A stretch of DNA of 64,000 bases from QANA01 sp963665505. GTDB lineage: Bacteria; Bacillota; Clostridia; Christensenellales; Christensenellaceae. A model generated the notes under the pieces. That model had not been told where the DNA came from. It saw only the letters and a list, made by a program, of their open reading frames with translations, and searched no databases. Below are positions 50,033 through 58,655 of this stretch, in pieces. Each line of letters starts with the position of its first letter. The stretch's first letter is position 1. The position numbers and the translations under genes are program-made. The stretch is from contig OY762275.1 of assembly GCA_963665505.1 (NCBI GenBank), forward strand, positions 1,364,001 to 1,428,000, given 5' to 3'.

Positions 50033-51688
50033 TTACAAAGCACTGCTGATCGCACGGATAAAGGGCTCGCACAATTTAGGGTCGAAATGCGTACCTGCAC
50101 AGCGTCGGATCTCGGCGAATGCCTCCTCAAACGTACGTATATTCTGGTAAGGACGCTTTGACGTCATTGCATCGAAAGAATCGGCCAGTGTAAGCATACG
50201 TGCCAACGGGTGGATCTCTTCTCCTTTTAAACCCGAGGGATACCCCGTCCCATCATATTTCTCATGATGCTGTAAAACGATATCCACGATGTCTTCCAGA
50301 CCATCCATCTGCCGTATGATCTCAGCACTGTCCACAGGATGTTTCTTCATCTCGGCCCACTCTTCGGCTGTCAGTTTCTTATCGGAAATCAGCGCACTCT
50401 TAGAAACGTTGATCTTGCCTATATCATGCAGATAGGCCCCATAAATAAGATCCCTGCGCTGCTTTTCCGGCAAATTGATAGAATCCGCAAAAACCTGACA
50501 ATACTGCACAACCCGTTCCGTATGATTATATGTGTACTGGTCCCTCGAGTTGATGATCGTGATCAGCGATTTCACAGAAATCATGCCGTCGCCCGAAGCT
50601 TCGTCCAAATGTGTAAATTGATCAAATATAGAAGCATACAGCTCCACACGGTTTTTCCGGAAAAACTTGGAGCGATACAGTGCGGAGTCTGCCCGGTTGA
50701 TGATCTCCATGGGCAGATCGTTTTTCCCGAAGAAATCCGCAACGCCGATAGATATCGTCAGCACATGGTTGGGCAGCAGTTCTCTGCCAAAAAACTCATA
50801 ATCGGCAATTTTGCGCCGCAGGCTTTCCGCAATCGTTTTTGTTTCTTCCGCCCCGGTATTGGGGAAAATGCCTGTAAATTCATCGCCGCCATAACGAAAG
50901 ATCATATCGCCTTCCCGTACGTTTTCCACCAAGGCTTTGGCGATCTGCTTCAATATCTCGTCCCCCTGCTGATGCCCATATACGTCGTTATATATTTTAA
51001 AATAGTCGATATCGATCATGATCAACGATAGAGGCTGGCCGGTTTTAATGCACTTATCACATTCTTGTTTCAAGATTTCATGGAAATACCGGTGATTATA
51101 AAGGCCCGTAAGGCCATCCACATTGGCAAAATTCTTCAGCTCTTCGATATGCTGCTGCTCGACCTTCACGTAAAAGCCCAATATCCACGCAACCACGACA
51201 AACATAGCGGACAGCGCTATATCCGCCTGAAAATACAGGTTGACGCCTTCAGCCTTAAAAAGGATCAGGTCCATCAACAAAATAATTACCGCAGATATGA
51301 CTGCGATCGTCATACCGACTTTCATGCCGGCTTCAATCGTATAGGAAACCACAAGGAAAATAAATATGAACTTGTAATAACTGGTATAGGATCCGCTGAT
51401 CAAAACGGAGGTGAGGCATACGGAGTAAAACAACACGACTTCTATGACTGTGGAAAACCGCATTTTCATGCGATTCCGATCCATGATCAGCCACATGAAC
51501 ATGATGATCGAAAGAATAACCAGAAACGTGATGATTACGGCAAAATTGATGTTTTCCAATGTTTCCGTGGTATCCTCTTTGAAGAAATATTGAAATAGCG
51601 GGGTCGCACAGAAAAATAAAGCAAGAATCTTTATCGTAAAAAACATCACATTAAATTGTGTTTGTTTGGTTTGTTCGAAGTTATTCAT
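50033..51688 (-). CDS. Bifunctional GGDEF / HD-GYP membrane protein
   Basis: A 551-residue protein of six hydrophobic segments (about 15-190), a GGDEF domain (about 190-350) and an HD-GYP domain (about 365-545). The GGDEF has IDIDYFKIYNDVYGHQQGDEIL and REGDMIFRYGGDEF, with the RxxD inhibition site present. HD-GYP has NHTERVVQYC, YGAYLHDIGKI and HHEKYDGTGYPSGLKG. So it can in principle both make and break c-di-GMP. The start at 51688 (MNNFEQ) follows GGTGGA; the longer frame begins in a terminator. It comes directly after agrD, linking quorum sensing and c-di-GMP by position. Confidence 0.9.
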   Translation of the reverse strand: MNNFEQTKQTQFNVMFFTIKILALFFCATPLFQYFFKEDTTETLENINFAVIITFLVILSIIMFMWLIMDRNRMKMRFSTVIEVVLFYSVCLTSVLISGSYTSYYKFIFIFLVVSYTIEAGMKVGMTIAVISAVIILLMDLILFKAEGVNLYFQADIALSAMFVVVAWILGFYVKVEQQHIEELKNFANVDGLTGLYNHRYFHEILKQECDKCIKTGQPLSLIMIDIDYFKIYNDVYGHQQGDEILKQIAKALVENVREGDMIFRYGGDEFTGIFPNTGAEETKTIAESLRRKIADYEFFGRELLPNHVLTISIGVADFFGKNDLPMEIINRADSALYRSKFFRKNRVELYASIFDQFTHLDEASGDGMISVKSLITIINSRDQYTYNHTERVVQYCQVFADSINLPEKQRRDLIYGAYLHDIGKINVSKSALISDKKLTAEEWAEMKKHPVDSAEIIRQMDGLEDIVDIVLQHHEKYDGTGYPSGLKGEEIHPLARMLTLADSFDAMTSKRPYQNIRTFEEAFAEIRRCAGTHFDPKLCEPFIRAISSAL

Positions 51689-51717
51689 TCGCTTTTTGTC
51701 CACCGGAATATAAAATT

Positions 51718-51745
51718 TCAAGAGAGCCGGTCAAACCGGCTCTCC
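51718..51745 (-). terminator. Stem-loop between agrD and the GGDEF gene
   Basis: On the minus strand GAGAGCCGG and CCGGCTCTC pair around a 4-base loop (51742-51721) and are followed by TTGAAATTTTA, a weak U tract. It may be a partial terminator or a processing site. Confidence 0.65.
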
Positions 51746-51756
51746 CCCGCTATCTT

Positions 51757-51882
51757 TTACAGGTTACGCAAAGATGTTGGTTCCTCGGGCTGATACATCC
51801 ACCAGAAACAAGCGGACGTCGCGACCAATGTCGCAGCAAGTGTTGCTAATACGGAAACAATACCCAAAATCCTGGTTTTCAT
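51757..51882 (-). CDS. agrD: AgrD-like autoinducing peptide precursor
   Basis: A 41-residue precursor: an amphipathic N-terminus (MKTRILGIVSVLATLAATLV), then TSACFWWM and a charged tail YQPEEPTSLRNL. The Cys followed by four bulky residues matches the thiolactone ring of AgrD peptides, and the tail has the Pro-Glu pattern seen after the ring. By analogy with Staphylococcus the ring is Cys25 to Met29 with Thr-Ser-Ala before it. AgrB, encoded 31 bases earlier, would process it. AAGGAGG lies nine bases before the ATG. It is too short for automatic gene calls but the match is clear. Confidence 0.85.
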   Translation of the reverse strand: MKTRILGIVSVLATLAATLVATSACFWWMYQPEEPTSLRNL

Positions 51883-51913
51883 CTAAAGATCCTCCTTTCT
51901 GTTTTAATAAACT

Positions 51914-52543
51914 TCATTCACTCTGAAATTTACGATCTACGGTGCGTATAAACTTATTTCCAATACCGGTAAGCATGAATGTCTGCCATATAGTCGCCAA
52001 AGTCAGGCTCATCGCCAAATTTATAAAACGGACATTTTTCACAGAAAGAAAGGTAAAGGCTATCGTTATCGCATAATACAGTGCCCACGTAATAAATCCC
52101 GTCCGCCTGAGACGCCGTATTTTTTCTTCCCGCACGATCGGTTTATTCGACGAATCCATAGGCGCCCGCTTATATATAATATAAAAAGCGATCAGGTAAA
52201 CAACCGAATATGCAACGACAAACCAAAGCGGTTCATTGGGGCCGAAGAGATAACGGGAAAGAAAAGCAAAAAGGCTGATTATAAAAATACTGATGATCAG
52301 GCATCCGGTAAAACTATTGGAATGCCCCCCGCCGATAGACCTGCGTAAGAATCCAACGGACAGAAAAATAATCATACATTCCAGGCAAAACCCGCCGATC
52401 CAGCCGATGATAAAGGTCATCGCAAAAATAATGACCATCTGTAATATCGCCAGAAGCCCATACGATACGACAGCCGTCTTTTCCTCGTCATACCCGAAAC
52501 TTTGGGCTATCTTGTCAGCTATTCTGTGCGCCTGCTTCTCCAT
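51914..52543 (-). CDS. agrB: AgrB-like peptide-processing membrane protease
   Basis: A 209-residue membrane protein with about six spans. The catalytic pair His74 and Cys81 lie in RRSIGGGHSNSFTGC, the AgrB signature. It cleaves the AgrD tail and forms the thiolactone, making the secreted autoinducer. The start overlaps the end of the upstream membrane protein gene (29 bases), and agrD follows 31 bases after its stop. The expected AgrC kinase and AgrA regulator are not next to it. Confidence 0.93.
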   Translation of the reverse strand: MEKQAHRIADKIAQSFGYDEEKTAVVSYGLLAILQMVIIFAMTFIIGWIGGFCLECMIIFLSVGFLRRSIGGGHSNSFTGCLIISIFIISLFAFLSRYLFGPNEPLWFVVAYSVVYLIAFYIIYKRAPMDSSNKPIVREEKIRRLRRTGFITWALYYAITIAFTFLSVKNVRFINLAMSLTLATIWQTFMLTGIGNKFIRTVDRKFQSE

Positions 52544-53048
52544 CCTGTATTTCCTTCTTATCTGCCTTTTTCATTCTGATCCTGTAGAAAATCGCCATAA
52601 CCGTGATCAATATAACGTTCGTAGGAATCCCGATTACCGCTTTCATGATGTTCCCCTGCAACGTCCCGTCCCCTTTTAAATACACATCGACCGTATCGCT
52701 GCCAAAGAACAAACGCAGAGCGCCGAAATTGATAATTTCTGCCAGGATTATTACTACGGATGTCAGCAAAACTGCCAAAACGGTTTGGGGTACGGATACT
52801 TTCAATATAAGGACCGACAGCACGATAAAAGCCAGCATGATCAGAATCGTGTGGAATCCAAAACTGAACGCGGTGATGCTTCTGATGCCAAACATCAACA
52901 AACTAAAAAGCAACAGACAAAGTATAAATTGTTTAAAAGGGATCTTTTTCTTATTGATCGCTAATATGGCAAGCAAATTTCCCAGGGATTGCAGACCGTA
53001 GCCCAAGACACCATTCACTAAAAATAATAATAAATAATCCATATACAT
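52515..53048 (-). CDS. Membrane protein of the agr cluster, resembling an AgrC sensor without kinase
   Basis: A 177-residue protein with five or six hydrophobic spans (MDYLLLFLVNGVLGYGLQSLG...ILAEIINFGALRLFFG... PTNVILITVMAIFYRIRMKK), ending in a short charged tail. The pattern resembles the N-terminal membrane region of AgrC-type sensors, but no His kinase follows. It overlaps agrB by 29 bases and probably belongs to its unit. It may be a truncated receptor, an accessory or an immunity-like protein. I do not recognise a named family with confidence. Confidence 0.6.
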   Translation of the reverse strand: MYMDYLLLFLVNGVLGYGLQSLGNLLAILAINKKKIPFKQFILCLLLFSLLMFGIRSITAFSFGFHTILIMLAFIVLSVLILKVSVPQTVLAVLLTSVVIILAEIINFGALRLFFGSDTVDVYLKGDGTLQGNIMKAVIGIPTNVILITVMAIFYRIRMKKADKKEIQDGEAGAQNS

Positions 53049-53072
53049 CCACCCTCTTCCCTTTTGTCATTT

Positions 53073-53624
53073 TCAAGCATGCCTGCTTCGTATGTTTATT
53101 TCTTTTATTGTATAATACACTATAATTGCAACAAACGCATGAATCAGAAGGTCTCCCGGACTCATAATGGAAGAACCGGTATCAATGTAATCGCCCAATA
53201 TGTTTAATTTCGTCGTATCGTCCATCAAAATATGCAAATTATCCAGCCCTTGCTGCAGGACATCTCTCTTATAATAGCCGGTCAAATACGATATCGTAGG
53301 CAAAACCGGCATTTTCCCATTATTCGCAGAAATCACCAAATGATTGGAAAGACTCCCTATCCCCACCAGGCCGGACCCGATCAATGCTGGCGAAAACAGG
53401 CGCCTTCTTATAATCGGTACCAGCAGCACTAAAATAAACGCCATTTGAATCTGTGATGCATATTTTACATATTGATAATTTTCAAAAAATACATTGATTT
53501 GAAAAAACCAATAGACCCCCTCGACGATAAAAAGCGGATAAAGATCCACTGTTTTAAAAATACATAGTATTTTGTATTTTTTTATTTTTGCTATAACAAC
53601 AGCACCCAAAATAAATAGAAGCAC
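53073..53624 (-). CDS. DUF5317-like membrane protein
   Basis: A 183-residue membrane protein resembling DUF5317 of Clostridia: a leading span (MLLFILGAVVIAKI), several others, and a central GLVGIGSLSNHLVISANNGKMPVLPTISYL, typical of the family, followed by LNILGDYIDTGSSIMSPGDLLIHAFVAIIVYYTIKE. The start is a GTG at 53624 behind GGAAAG, or a close alternative. It is the first gene of the agr-like unit on the minus strand and lies divergent from the aspartate racemase gene. The function of the family is unknown. Confidence 0.7.
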   Translation of the reverse strand: MLLFILGAVVIAKIKKYKILCIFKTVDLYPLFIVEGVYWFFQINVFFENYQYVKYASQIQMAFILVLLVPIIRRRLFSPALIGSGLVGIGSLSNHLVISANNGKMPVLPTISYLTGYYKRDVLQQGLDNLHILMDDTTKLNILGDYIDTGSSIMSPGDLLIHAFVAIIVYYTIKEINIRSRHA

Positions 53625-53870
53625 GGCGATCTTCTTTCCAAACTACATATTTATAATGTCGAAACTTATATACATTATAGCATAATATACCCGTTTTACA
53701 ATGCATTTTGCTAATTTTTTCAATTGGGGCACGGCACACGATTGTAAAAATTATTGTACTTCCCTTTCTATTTATATTATAGTATACATAAAGTTTGTAT
53801 CATATAAGTTATACGAAAAATTGTATTTACGCTCTTTTTGATTAAAACCAGGGGAACGAAAAAGAAAGCG

Positions 53871-54581
53871 ATGAAAAAAGTTTTAGGCATCATAGGAGGC
53901 ATGGGCCCGCTTGCGACCGCAGATCTGTTCAGAAAAATCATCCTTCGCACATCAGCCGATTCCGACCATGAACATATCCATATTTTGGTGGATTGCAATA
54001 CGGATATTCCGGACAGAACAGACGCGATCCTGCACGGCGGGCAGAGCCCTCTAAAAGAATTGACCGTTTCCGCCAACCGTCTGGAAAAAGCCGGTGCGGA
54101 TATCCTGTTAATGGCATGCAATACCGCCCACTATTTTTATAAAGAGATCGCGGAAAGTGTGCATATCCCCCTGCTCCATATGCTGGACGAGACAGCCGCC
54201 GAAATAAGCCGGCGTTCCCTCTCCGCTATCGGTCTGCTCGCAACGGATGCGACCATTCAAACAGGATTATATCATAAAGCGCTAGATGCAAAAGGGATTG
54301 AAATCATTTTGCCAAGCAAAACCGGCCAGAAAGCTCTCATGGATCTGATCTATAAAGGAGTCAAGGCAGGAAACGTCAATCTGGATGTCTCTGCCCTATT
54401 GCAGGAGCTGGAACATATGCGCGGCCAGGGCGCGCAAGTATTTGTTTTGGGATGCACGGAGCTTCCCATCGCATTTGAAAAATTCCATATCGGGTTTGCA
54501 GCGATCGATCCAACGGATGTACTCGCAAAAGCAGCCGTATGTGCGGCAGGCTATCCGCTGAAAAATGCAGGAATCGCCTGA
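53871..54581 (+). CDS. Aspartate/glutamate racemase family protein
   Basis: A 236-residue cofactor-independent racemase. Seen are KKVLGIIGGMGPLATADLF, CNTDIPDRT, MACNTAHYFYKEI with one catalytic Cys, and LGCTELPIAF with the second Cys, the two-base mechanism. It would interconvert L- and D-aspartate. The start at 53871 (MKKVLG) is chosen over an in-frame TTG at 53838, both with weak ribosome sites. It is divergent from the agr cluster and ends at a terminator shared with the next, convergent gene. Confidence 0.92.
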   Translation: MKKVLGIIGGMGPLATADLFRKIILRTSADSDHEHIHILVDCNTDIPDRTDAILHGGQSPLKELTVSANRLEKAGADILLMACNTAHYFYKEIAESVHIPLLHMLDETAAEISRRSLSAIGLLATDATIQTGLYHKALDAKGIEIILPSKTGQKALMDLIYKGVKAGNVNLDVSALLQELEHMRGQGAQVFVLGCTELPIAFEKFHIGFAAIDPTDVLAKAAVCAAGYPLKNAGIA

Positions 54582-54591
54582 AAAAAACAAA

Positions 54592-54626
54592 TAAAAAAGG
54601 CGCTTTCCATAAAGCACCTTTTTTAT
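54592..54626. terminator. Bidirectional terminator
   Basis: AAAAAAGGCGCTTT and AAAGCACCTTTTTT form a stem with one mismatch around a 4-base loop and with A and T tracts at the two ends. It lies between the convergent racemase and the polyferredoxin gene. Confidence 0.88.
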
Positions 54627-54636
54627 TTGCCGGAGT

Positions 54637-55929
54637 TCAGTTACTGTTTTTGTTATGTCCCTTCTGGCGGTCGGGGGTTGCTTCGGCAGTATCCGATTCT
54701 TCCGGTCCTGCGGAAGAGGAAGAAAATGACTCCGTACCATATTCGTCTACGCGCGCCTGCGCCAGGGCATCCGCGACCGCCTCGATGATCCCGTTGCTGC
54801 TGAATGTCGCACCGGAAACCACATCAACCTCCACAGACTGCGTGTCCAGTATTTCGCCCGTAACTATGCTGAAGGCACGGCTAAAAAACGTATCTGTGTC
54901 TTTGCTCGACAGGACCGCAATATCAGAAATATTCCCATTGGTCACCGTGACGGATACCTGGACTTCGCCGATGTACCCTGTACCGCTGCCGATATACGTC
55001 CCGTTGGTATATTGCCCGCCGGGCATTTCCGACTGTACACCAGATGCGGAAGGATCGGCTGTAAAAATGTTTTCCGTTGCAATGTTTCCCAAATAATAGG
55101 CACCCGCGATAGTTGTAACGGCGACTGCCCCCGCAAGCAGGGGTGCAACATCCTTACCGGCAATACTAAGCGCCATGTTTCCCCGCGGGCAGGCATCCAC
55201 GCATTGAAAACAATCGATACACTCCCCCGTTTTGACCGTGTCCATTTGATAAAGGGGGATCCCCATCGGACAATGGGAGCTACATACCCGGCAGGACCCG
55301 CACTTTTCCGTAGTGCGTTTCTTAAGCTTCAGGATACGCCCTCTGGAAATCAATGCAAGAAATGCGCCCAATGGGCAAAAATACCGGCAGAAAAAACGTT
55401 CAATAAAAAACGAACCCGCCATAAAGAAAACGAACAGGGCAAACCCGATCGTCAGCAAATATGAGGTGGCGGGGAAATTCCAGAAAGCGGTCAGCATGCC
55501 GAAAATATTCCAAGGATCCACATCGCTGGAGAACGTCACCCAACCAAACGTCCAGATGCAAGCGACCACAAAAATCAAATAAAGGTATTTCACATATTTC
55601 AGGGCCCGGTCTGCGGCCGAGTTTATTTTTAACCGCTTTTTGCTTATCTTTTTGGTAATAAACCAAACCAGGTCGCTCACCGCGCCGAAAGAACATAGGA
55701 AACCACAGAAAAACCGGCCGGAAAACACCGTGATAAGCAATACAAAAAACAGCAGAATGGCCGGTCCAAGCAGGGTCTGCACATGGAAGGTTTGCTGCAA
55801 AATGGCAAGATATATGCTTTTGATACTGGAAAATATGCTGATGAATAAACCCGGCAAAAGAATAAAAAATACCGCTTGGCTTATCCGGCGAACGATCTGT
55901 ACTTTAGATATCTTCTTTTTTTTAGCCAT
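54637..55929 (-). CDS. Membrane polyferredoxin with FMN-binding domain (NosR/RnfG-like)
   Basis: A 430-residue electron-transfer protein. Residues ~1-200 hold about five membrane spans with CGFLCSFGAV and CRYFCPLGAF sites (Cys near the membrane). Then two 4Fe-4S motifs (CGSCRVCSSHCP and CIDCFQCVDACP) occur at 210-250. A last span precedes an extracytoplasmic FMN_bind domain at ~300-400, with SGATFSSNGI, where the Thr of SGAT is the expected covalent FMN site. ApbE, encoded just upstream on the minus strand, would attach it. A Ser/Glu-rich tail follows. It likely moves electrons across the membrane to an unknown acceptor. Confidence 0.9.
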   Translation of the reverse strand: MAKKKKISKVQIVRRISQAVFFILLPGLFISIFSSIKSIYLAILQQTFHVQTLLGPAILLFFVLLITVFSGRFFCGFLCSFGAVSDLVWFITKKISKKRLKINSAADRALKYVKYLYLIFVVACIWTFGWVTFSSDVDPWNIFGMLTAFWNFPATSYLLTIGFALFVFFMAGSFFIERFFCRYFCPLGAFLALISRGRILKLKKRTTEKCGSCRVCSSHCPMGIPLYQMDTVKTGECIDCFQCVDACPRGNMALSIAGKDVAPLLAGAVAVTTIAGAYYLGNIATENIFTADPSASGVQSEMPGGQYTNGTYIGSGTGYIGEVQVSVTVTNGNISDIAVLSSKDTDTFFSRAFSIVTGEILDTQSVEVDVVSGATFSSNGIIEAVADALAQARVDEYGTESFSSSSAGPEESDTAEATPDRQKGHNKNSN

Positions 55930-55941
55930 GCCCTCCTGCCC

Positions 55942-56886
55942 TCATGTTTCTTTTGTCAGCAAAGAAAAGTGATGTTGCTTTTGTGTGGAAAAAACTTCTC
56001 CGCCTTGTTTAATAAAAATTGCCTGTGCATGAAATTTAGACAACAGCGGCAAGCTTGCATCGATCCCCAAGACAAAAGCCGCCGTGGCCAACGCATCCAG
56101 CAGGGCCGCATTTTCCCCGATCACCGTCACGCTCAAAAGCCCCGATTCGGCAGGGTAGCCCGTCCGCGGATCTAAAATATGATGATAAAGAACACCATTT
56201 TTCTTGAAAAACCGTTCATAAGAGCCTGCTGTCACAACGGCTTGGTCTTGCGTTCGCAACGCGCCCATGTACGTCCCGGCGACGGCACCCGGGGCCTGTA
56301 TCCCAACGTTCCATAAACGCCCGTCGGGCTTGGTCCCCAACGTTATCACAGTGCCGCCCAGATTGATTAGTGCATGCCGCACACCATGCTGCACAAAAAG
56401 ACGCCTAACCTCTGCGGCGGCAAACCCTTTGGCTATTCCGCCCAGACTGATCTTCTGTCCCGCGCGCTTTAATTTTACTTTACCTGTTTTTTCGTAGAAA
56501 AGCAACGCACGGTAATCCACCAGCAAGCGCGTTCTTTCTATTTCTTTTTTGTCCGGCAGCGTGTTTTCTTTTTTGCTCGCGCGCCAGATACGGGTCAACG
56601 GCTCGGTTGTGATATCAAACGCTCCGCCGGAGGCTTCCGAAACCAGTCTGGCCGTTTGTAACAATCGCAGCGTTGCAGCGTTGATCGCCACGGGCCTTTT
56701 CCCAGCGGCCGCATTGATCCCGGTAATCTCACTCGCAGGTTTAAACACCGACAACCTGTCGTCTATTTCCAGGACTTTTTGCACCGCCAAAGGGAGAACG
56801 TCCGCATTTTCCCCTTCCCCTACCCGAATGAAATTAAAAGTCCCCAGAGCTTTAAAACCCGTTTGGACAGTAGTATATTCCCGCAT
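55942..56886 (-). CDS. apbE: FAD:protein FMN transferase
   Basis: A 314-residue ApbE transferase that moves FMN from FAD to the Thr of SGAT motifs in secreted or membrane flavoproteins. Seen are AINAATLRLLQTARLVSEASGGAFDITTEPL, KISLGGIAKGFAAAEV, GGTVITLGTKPDGRLWNVGIQAP, and HHILDPRTGYPAES (Asp/Arg metal and FAD binding). Many homologues have a lipoprotein signal; this copy has none and may act in the cytoplasm or be anchored differently. It is twelve bases before the NosR-like gene, its likely substrate. Confidence 0.93.
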   Translation of the reverse strand: MREYTTVQTGFKALGTFNFIRVGEGENADVLPLAVQKVLEIDDRLSVFKPASEITGINAAAGKRPVAINAATLRLLQTARLVSEASGGAFDITTEPLTRIWRASKKENTLPDKKEIERTRLLVDYRALLFYEKTGKVKLKRAGQKISLGGIAKGFAAAEVRRLFVQHGVRHALINLGGTVITLGTKPDGRLWNVGIQAPGAVAGTYMGALRTQDQAVVTAGSYERFFKKNGVLYHHILDPRTGYPAESGLLSVTVIGENAALLDALATAAFVLGIDASLPLLSKFHAQAIFIKQGGEVFSTQKQHHFSLLTKET

Positions 56887-57000
56887 GAATCAAAACACCT
56901 TTTTACCTGACAAAAAAATACCATACCTTTATGAGCGGAATATGGAGAAAAAAAGAATATTTTATCTACAGTCAAGCCGAACTTATCTTTTTATTTCTTT

Positions 57001-57783
57001 TTATTCGGATACCCCAAACCTGCGGAAACGCGCGTATCTTTTTTCCAACAGAGCCTCGGCAGAAAGGCTCTGTAACTGGGGCAGCCTTACGCGCAACCCT
57101 TCTTCTATCTTTTCATACACACCCGGAAAATCGTTTGCCTCCTCCGGGACCACTTTTTCTACGATGCCCAGGTTTTCCATATCCATCGCCGTCAGTCTGA
57201 GGGATTCGGCCGCTTCCTTGACTTTTTTTGCATCTTTCCACAGAATACTTGCACAGCCTTCCGGAGAAATCACCGAATAAACCGCATTTTCCAATATCCA
57301 GACCTCGTCGGCGACCGCCAGGGCCAATGCGCCGCCGCTCCCGCCCTCTCCAATAAGAATGGAAATCATAGGCGTTTTAATCGCCATCATTTCCAGAATA
57401 TTCGTTGCGATCGCCTGGCCCTGCCCGCGTTCTTCCGCCCCCATCCCGCAAAAAGCGCCGGGCGTATCGACAAAACAGACCACCGGCCGCCCGAACTTTT
57501 CCGCCTGTTTCATCAAGCGCAATGCTTTCCGGTATCCTTCCGGATTGGGCATGCCGAAATTTCGACGTACTTTTTCTTTTACCCCAAAACCTTTTTCAAT
57601 CGCGATCACGGTGACCGGCTTATTTTCAAACCGGGCGATCCCCCCGATAACAGCGGGGTCGTCTCCAAAGCAACGGTCCCCATGTAATTCAATGAATGCA
57701 CCAAATATATGTTCTATATACGACAGGGCCGTAGGTCTGTCCTTTGCCCGGGCCATCTGTACTTTTTCGTAGGCATCGCTCAT
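57001..57783 (-). CDS. accA: Acetyl-CoA carboxylase carboxyltransferase alpha subunit
   Basis: A 260-residue subunit of the carboxyltransferase that moves CO2 from biotin to acetyl-CoA. GDRCFGDDPAVIGGIARFENKPVTVIAIEKG, GMPNPEGYRKALRLMKQAEKFGRPVVCFVDTPGAFCGMGAEERGQGQAI and ILIGEGGSGGALAL are the family's signatures. It is shorter than the ~320-residue Gram-negative type, lacking the longer N-terminal helix, as in streptococcal/clostridial forms. It overlaps accD by four bases and is the last gene of the fatty acid operon. Confidence 0.96.
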   Translation of the reverse strand: MSDAYEKVQMARAKDRPTALSYIEHIFGAFIELHGDRCFGDDPAVIGGIARFENKPVTVIAIEKGFGVKEKVRRNFGMPNPEGYRKALRLMKQAEKFGRPVVCFVDTPGAFCGMGAEERGQGQAIATNILEMMAIKTPMISILIGEGGSGGALALAVADEVWILENAVYSVISPEGCASILWKDAKKVKEAAESLRLTAMDMENLGIVEKVVPEEANDFPGVYEKIEEGLRVRLPQLQSLSAEALLEKRYARFRRFGVSE

Positions 57784-58655
57784 AGGGAACCTCCCGGAGT
57801 ATTGTGCAGCGCCAGTATTTCTGCTACCGTTTCTTTTTGTTTTCGGCGCGGGACGATCAGATCCACAAAACCGTGCTCCAGTAAAAATTCCGCCCGTTGG
57901 AAGTCCTGCGGCAGTTTTTTACGGATCGTCTGCTCGATCACACGCGCACCGGCAAACCCTACCATTGCGCCGGGTTCCGCCATGATCATATCGCCCTCCA
58001 TCGCAAAACTGGCCGTAACGCCGCCCATCGTGGGGTCCGTAAGAACCGTCAGATAGAAGTTCCCTTTTTCGCCATGCCGTTTTACCGCACCGCTCACTTT
58101 TGCCATCTGCATCAGGGACAGTATCCCTTCCTGCATACGTGCGCCGCCCGAAGCGGTGTACCCTACCACCGGCAGAGACTGCGCCGTCGCCCATTCAAAT
58201 AAACGGGTGATCTTTTCCCCGGCAACCGTCCCGAGGCTCCCCATCATAAAATTCGGCTCCATAACGAACAAAGCGCAATGCTGCCCGCCTATGGCCGCTT
58301 CCCCGCACAAAACAGACTCCAGTTCACCACTCGCACGTCTGCCTTTTTCCAGTTTTTCTTTATATGCATAAAAAGAGAGGATGTCTTCGCTTTCCAATTC
58401 CCCATTCCGCTCAATAAAACTCCCGGGATCCGTCAAAAATCTGATACGCTGTCTTGCACGTATCCGGAAATGGTACCCGCATTTACAAACATACAGATTT
58501 TCCTGCAGGATCTTTCGGGAGAGCTTTGTTTTGCAGAGAGGGCAACAAATCGCCTTTTCCTGTTCTTTATCCTCAGCGCTTTCAAAAACCCGCCCCCCCT
58601 CTTCCAACGTATTCTGCGGATCTTTGAACAAACCGTTCAATCGCATATTATTCAC
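57780..58655 (-). CDS. accD: Acetyl-CoA carboxylase carboxyltransferase beta subunit
   Basis: A 291-residue subunit pairing with AccA. The N-terminal zinc ribbon has CPLC (Cys38 and Cys41) and YVCKCGYHF (Cys57 and Cys59). The second pair is CxC here rather than the usual CxxC, one residue short. The rest is normal: LFVMEPNFMMGSLGTVAGEKITRLFEWATAQSLPVVGYTASGGARMQEGILSLMQMAK and FAGARVIEQTIRKKLP. It overlaps both accC (eight bases) and accA (four bases). Confidence 0.96.
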   Translation of the reverse strand: MNNMRLNGLFKDPQNTLEEGGRVFESAEDKEQEKAICCPLCKTKLSRKILQENLYVCKCGYHFRIRARQRIRFLTDPGSFIERNGELESEDILSFYAYKEKLEKGRRASGELESVLCGEAAIGGQHCALFVMEPNFMMGSLGTVAGEKITRLFEWATAQSLPVVGYTASGGARMQEGILSLMQMAKVSGAVKRHGEKGNFYLTVLTDPTMGGVTASFAMEGDMIMAEPGAMVGFAGARVIEQTIRKKLPQDFQRAEFLLEHGFVDLIVPRRKQKETVAEILALHNTPGGSL

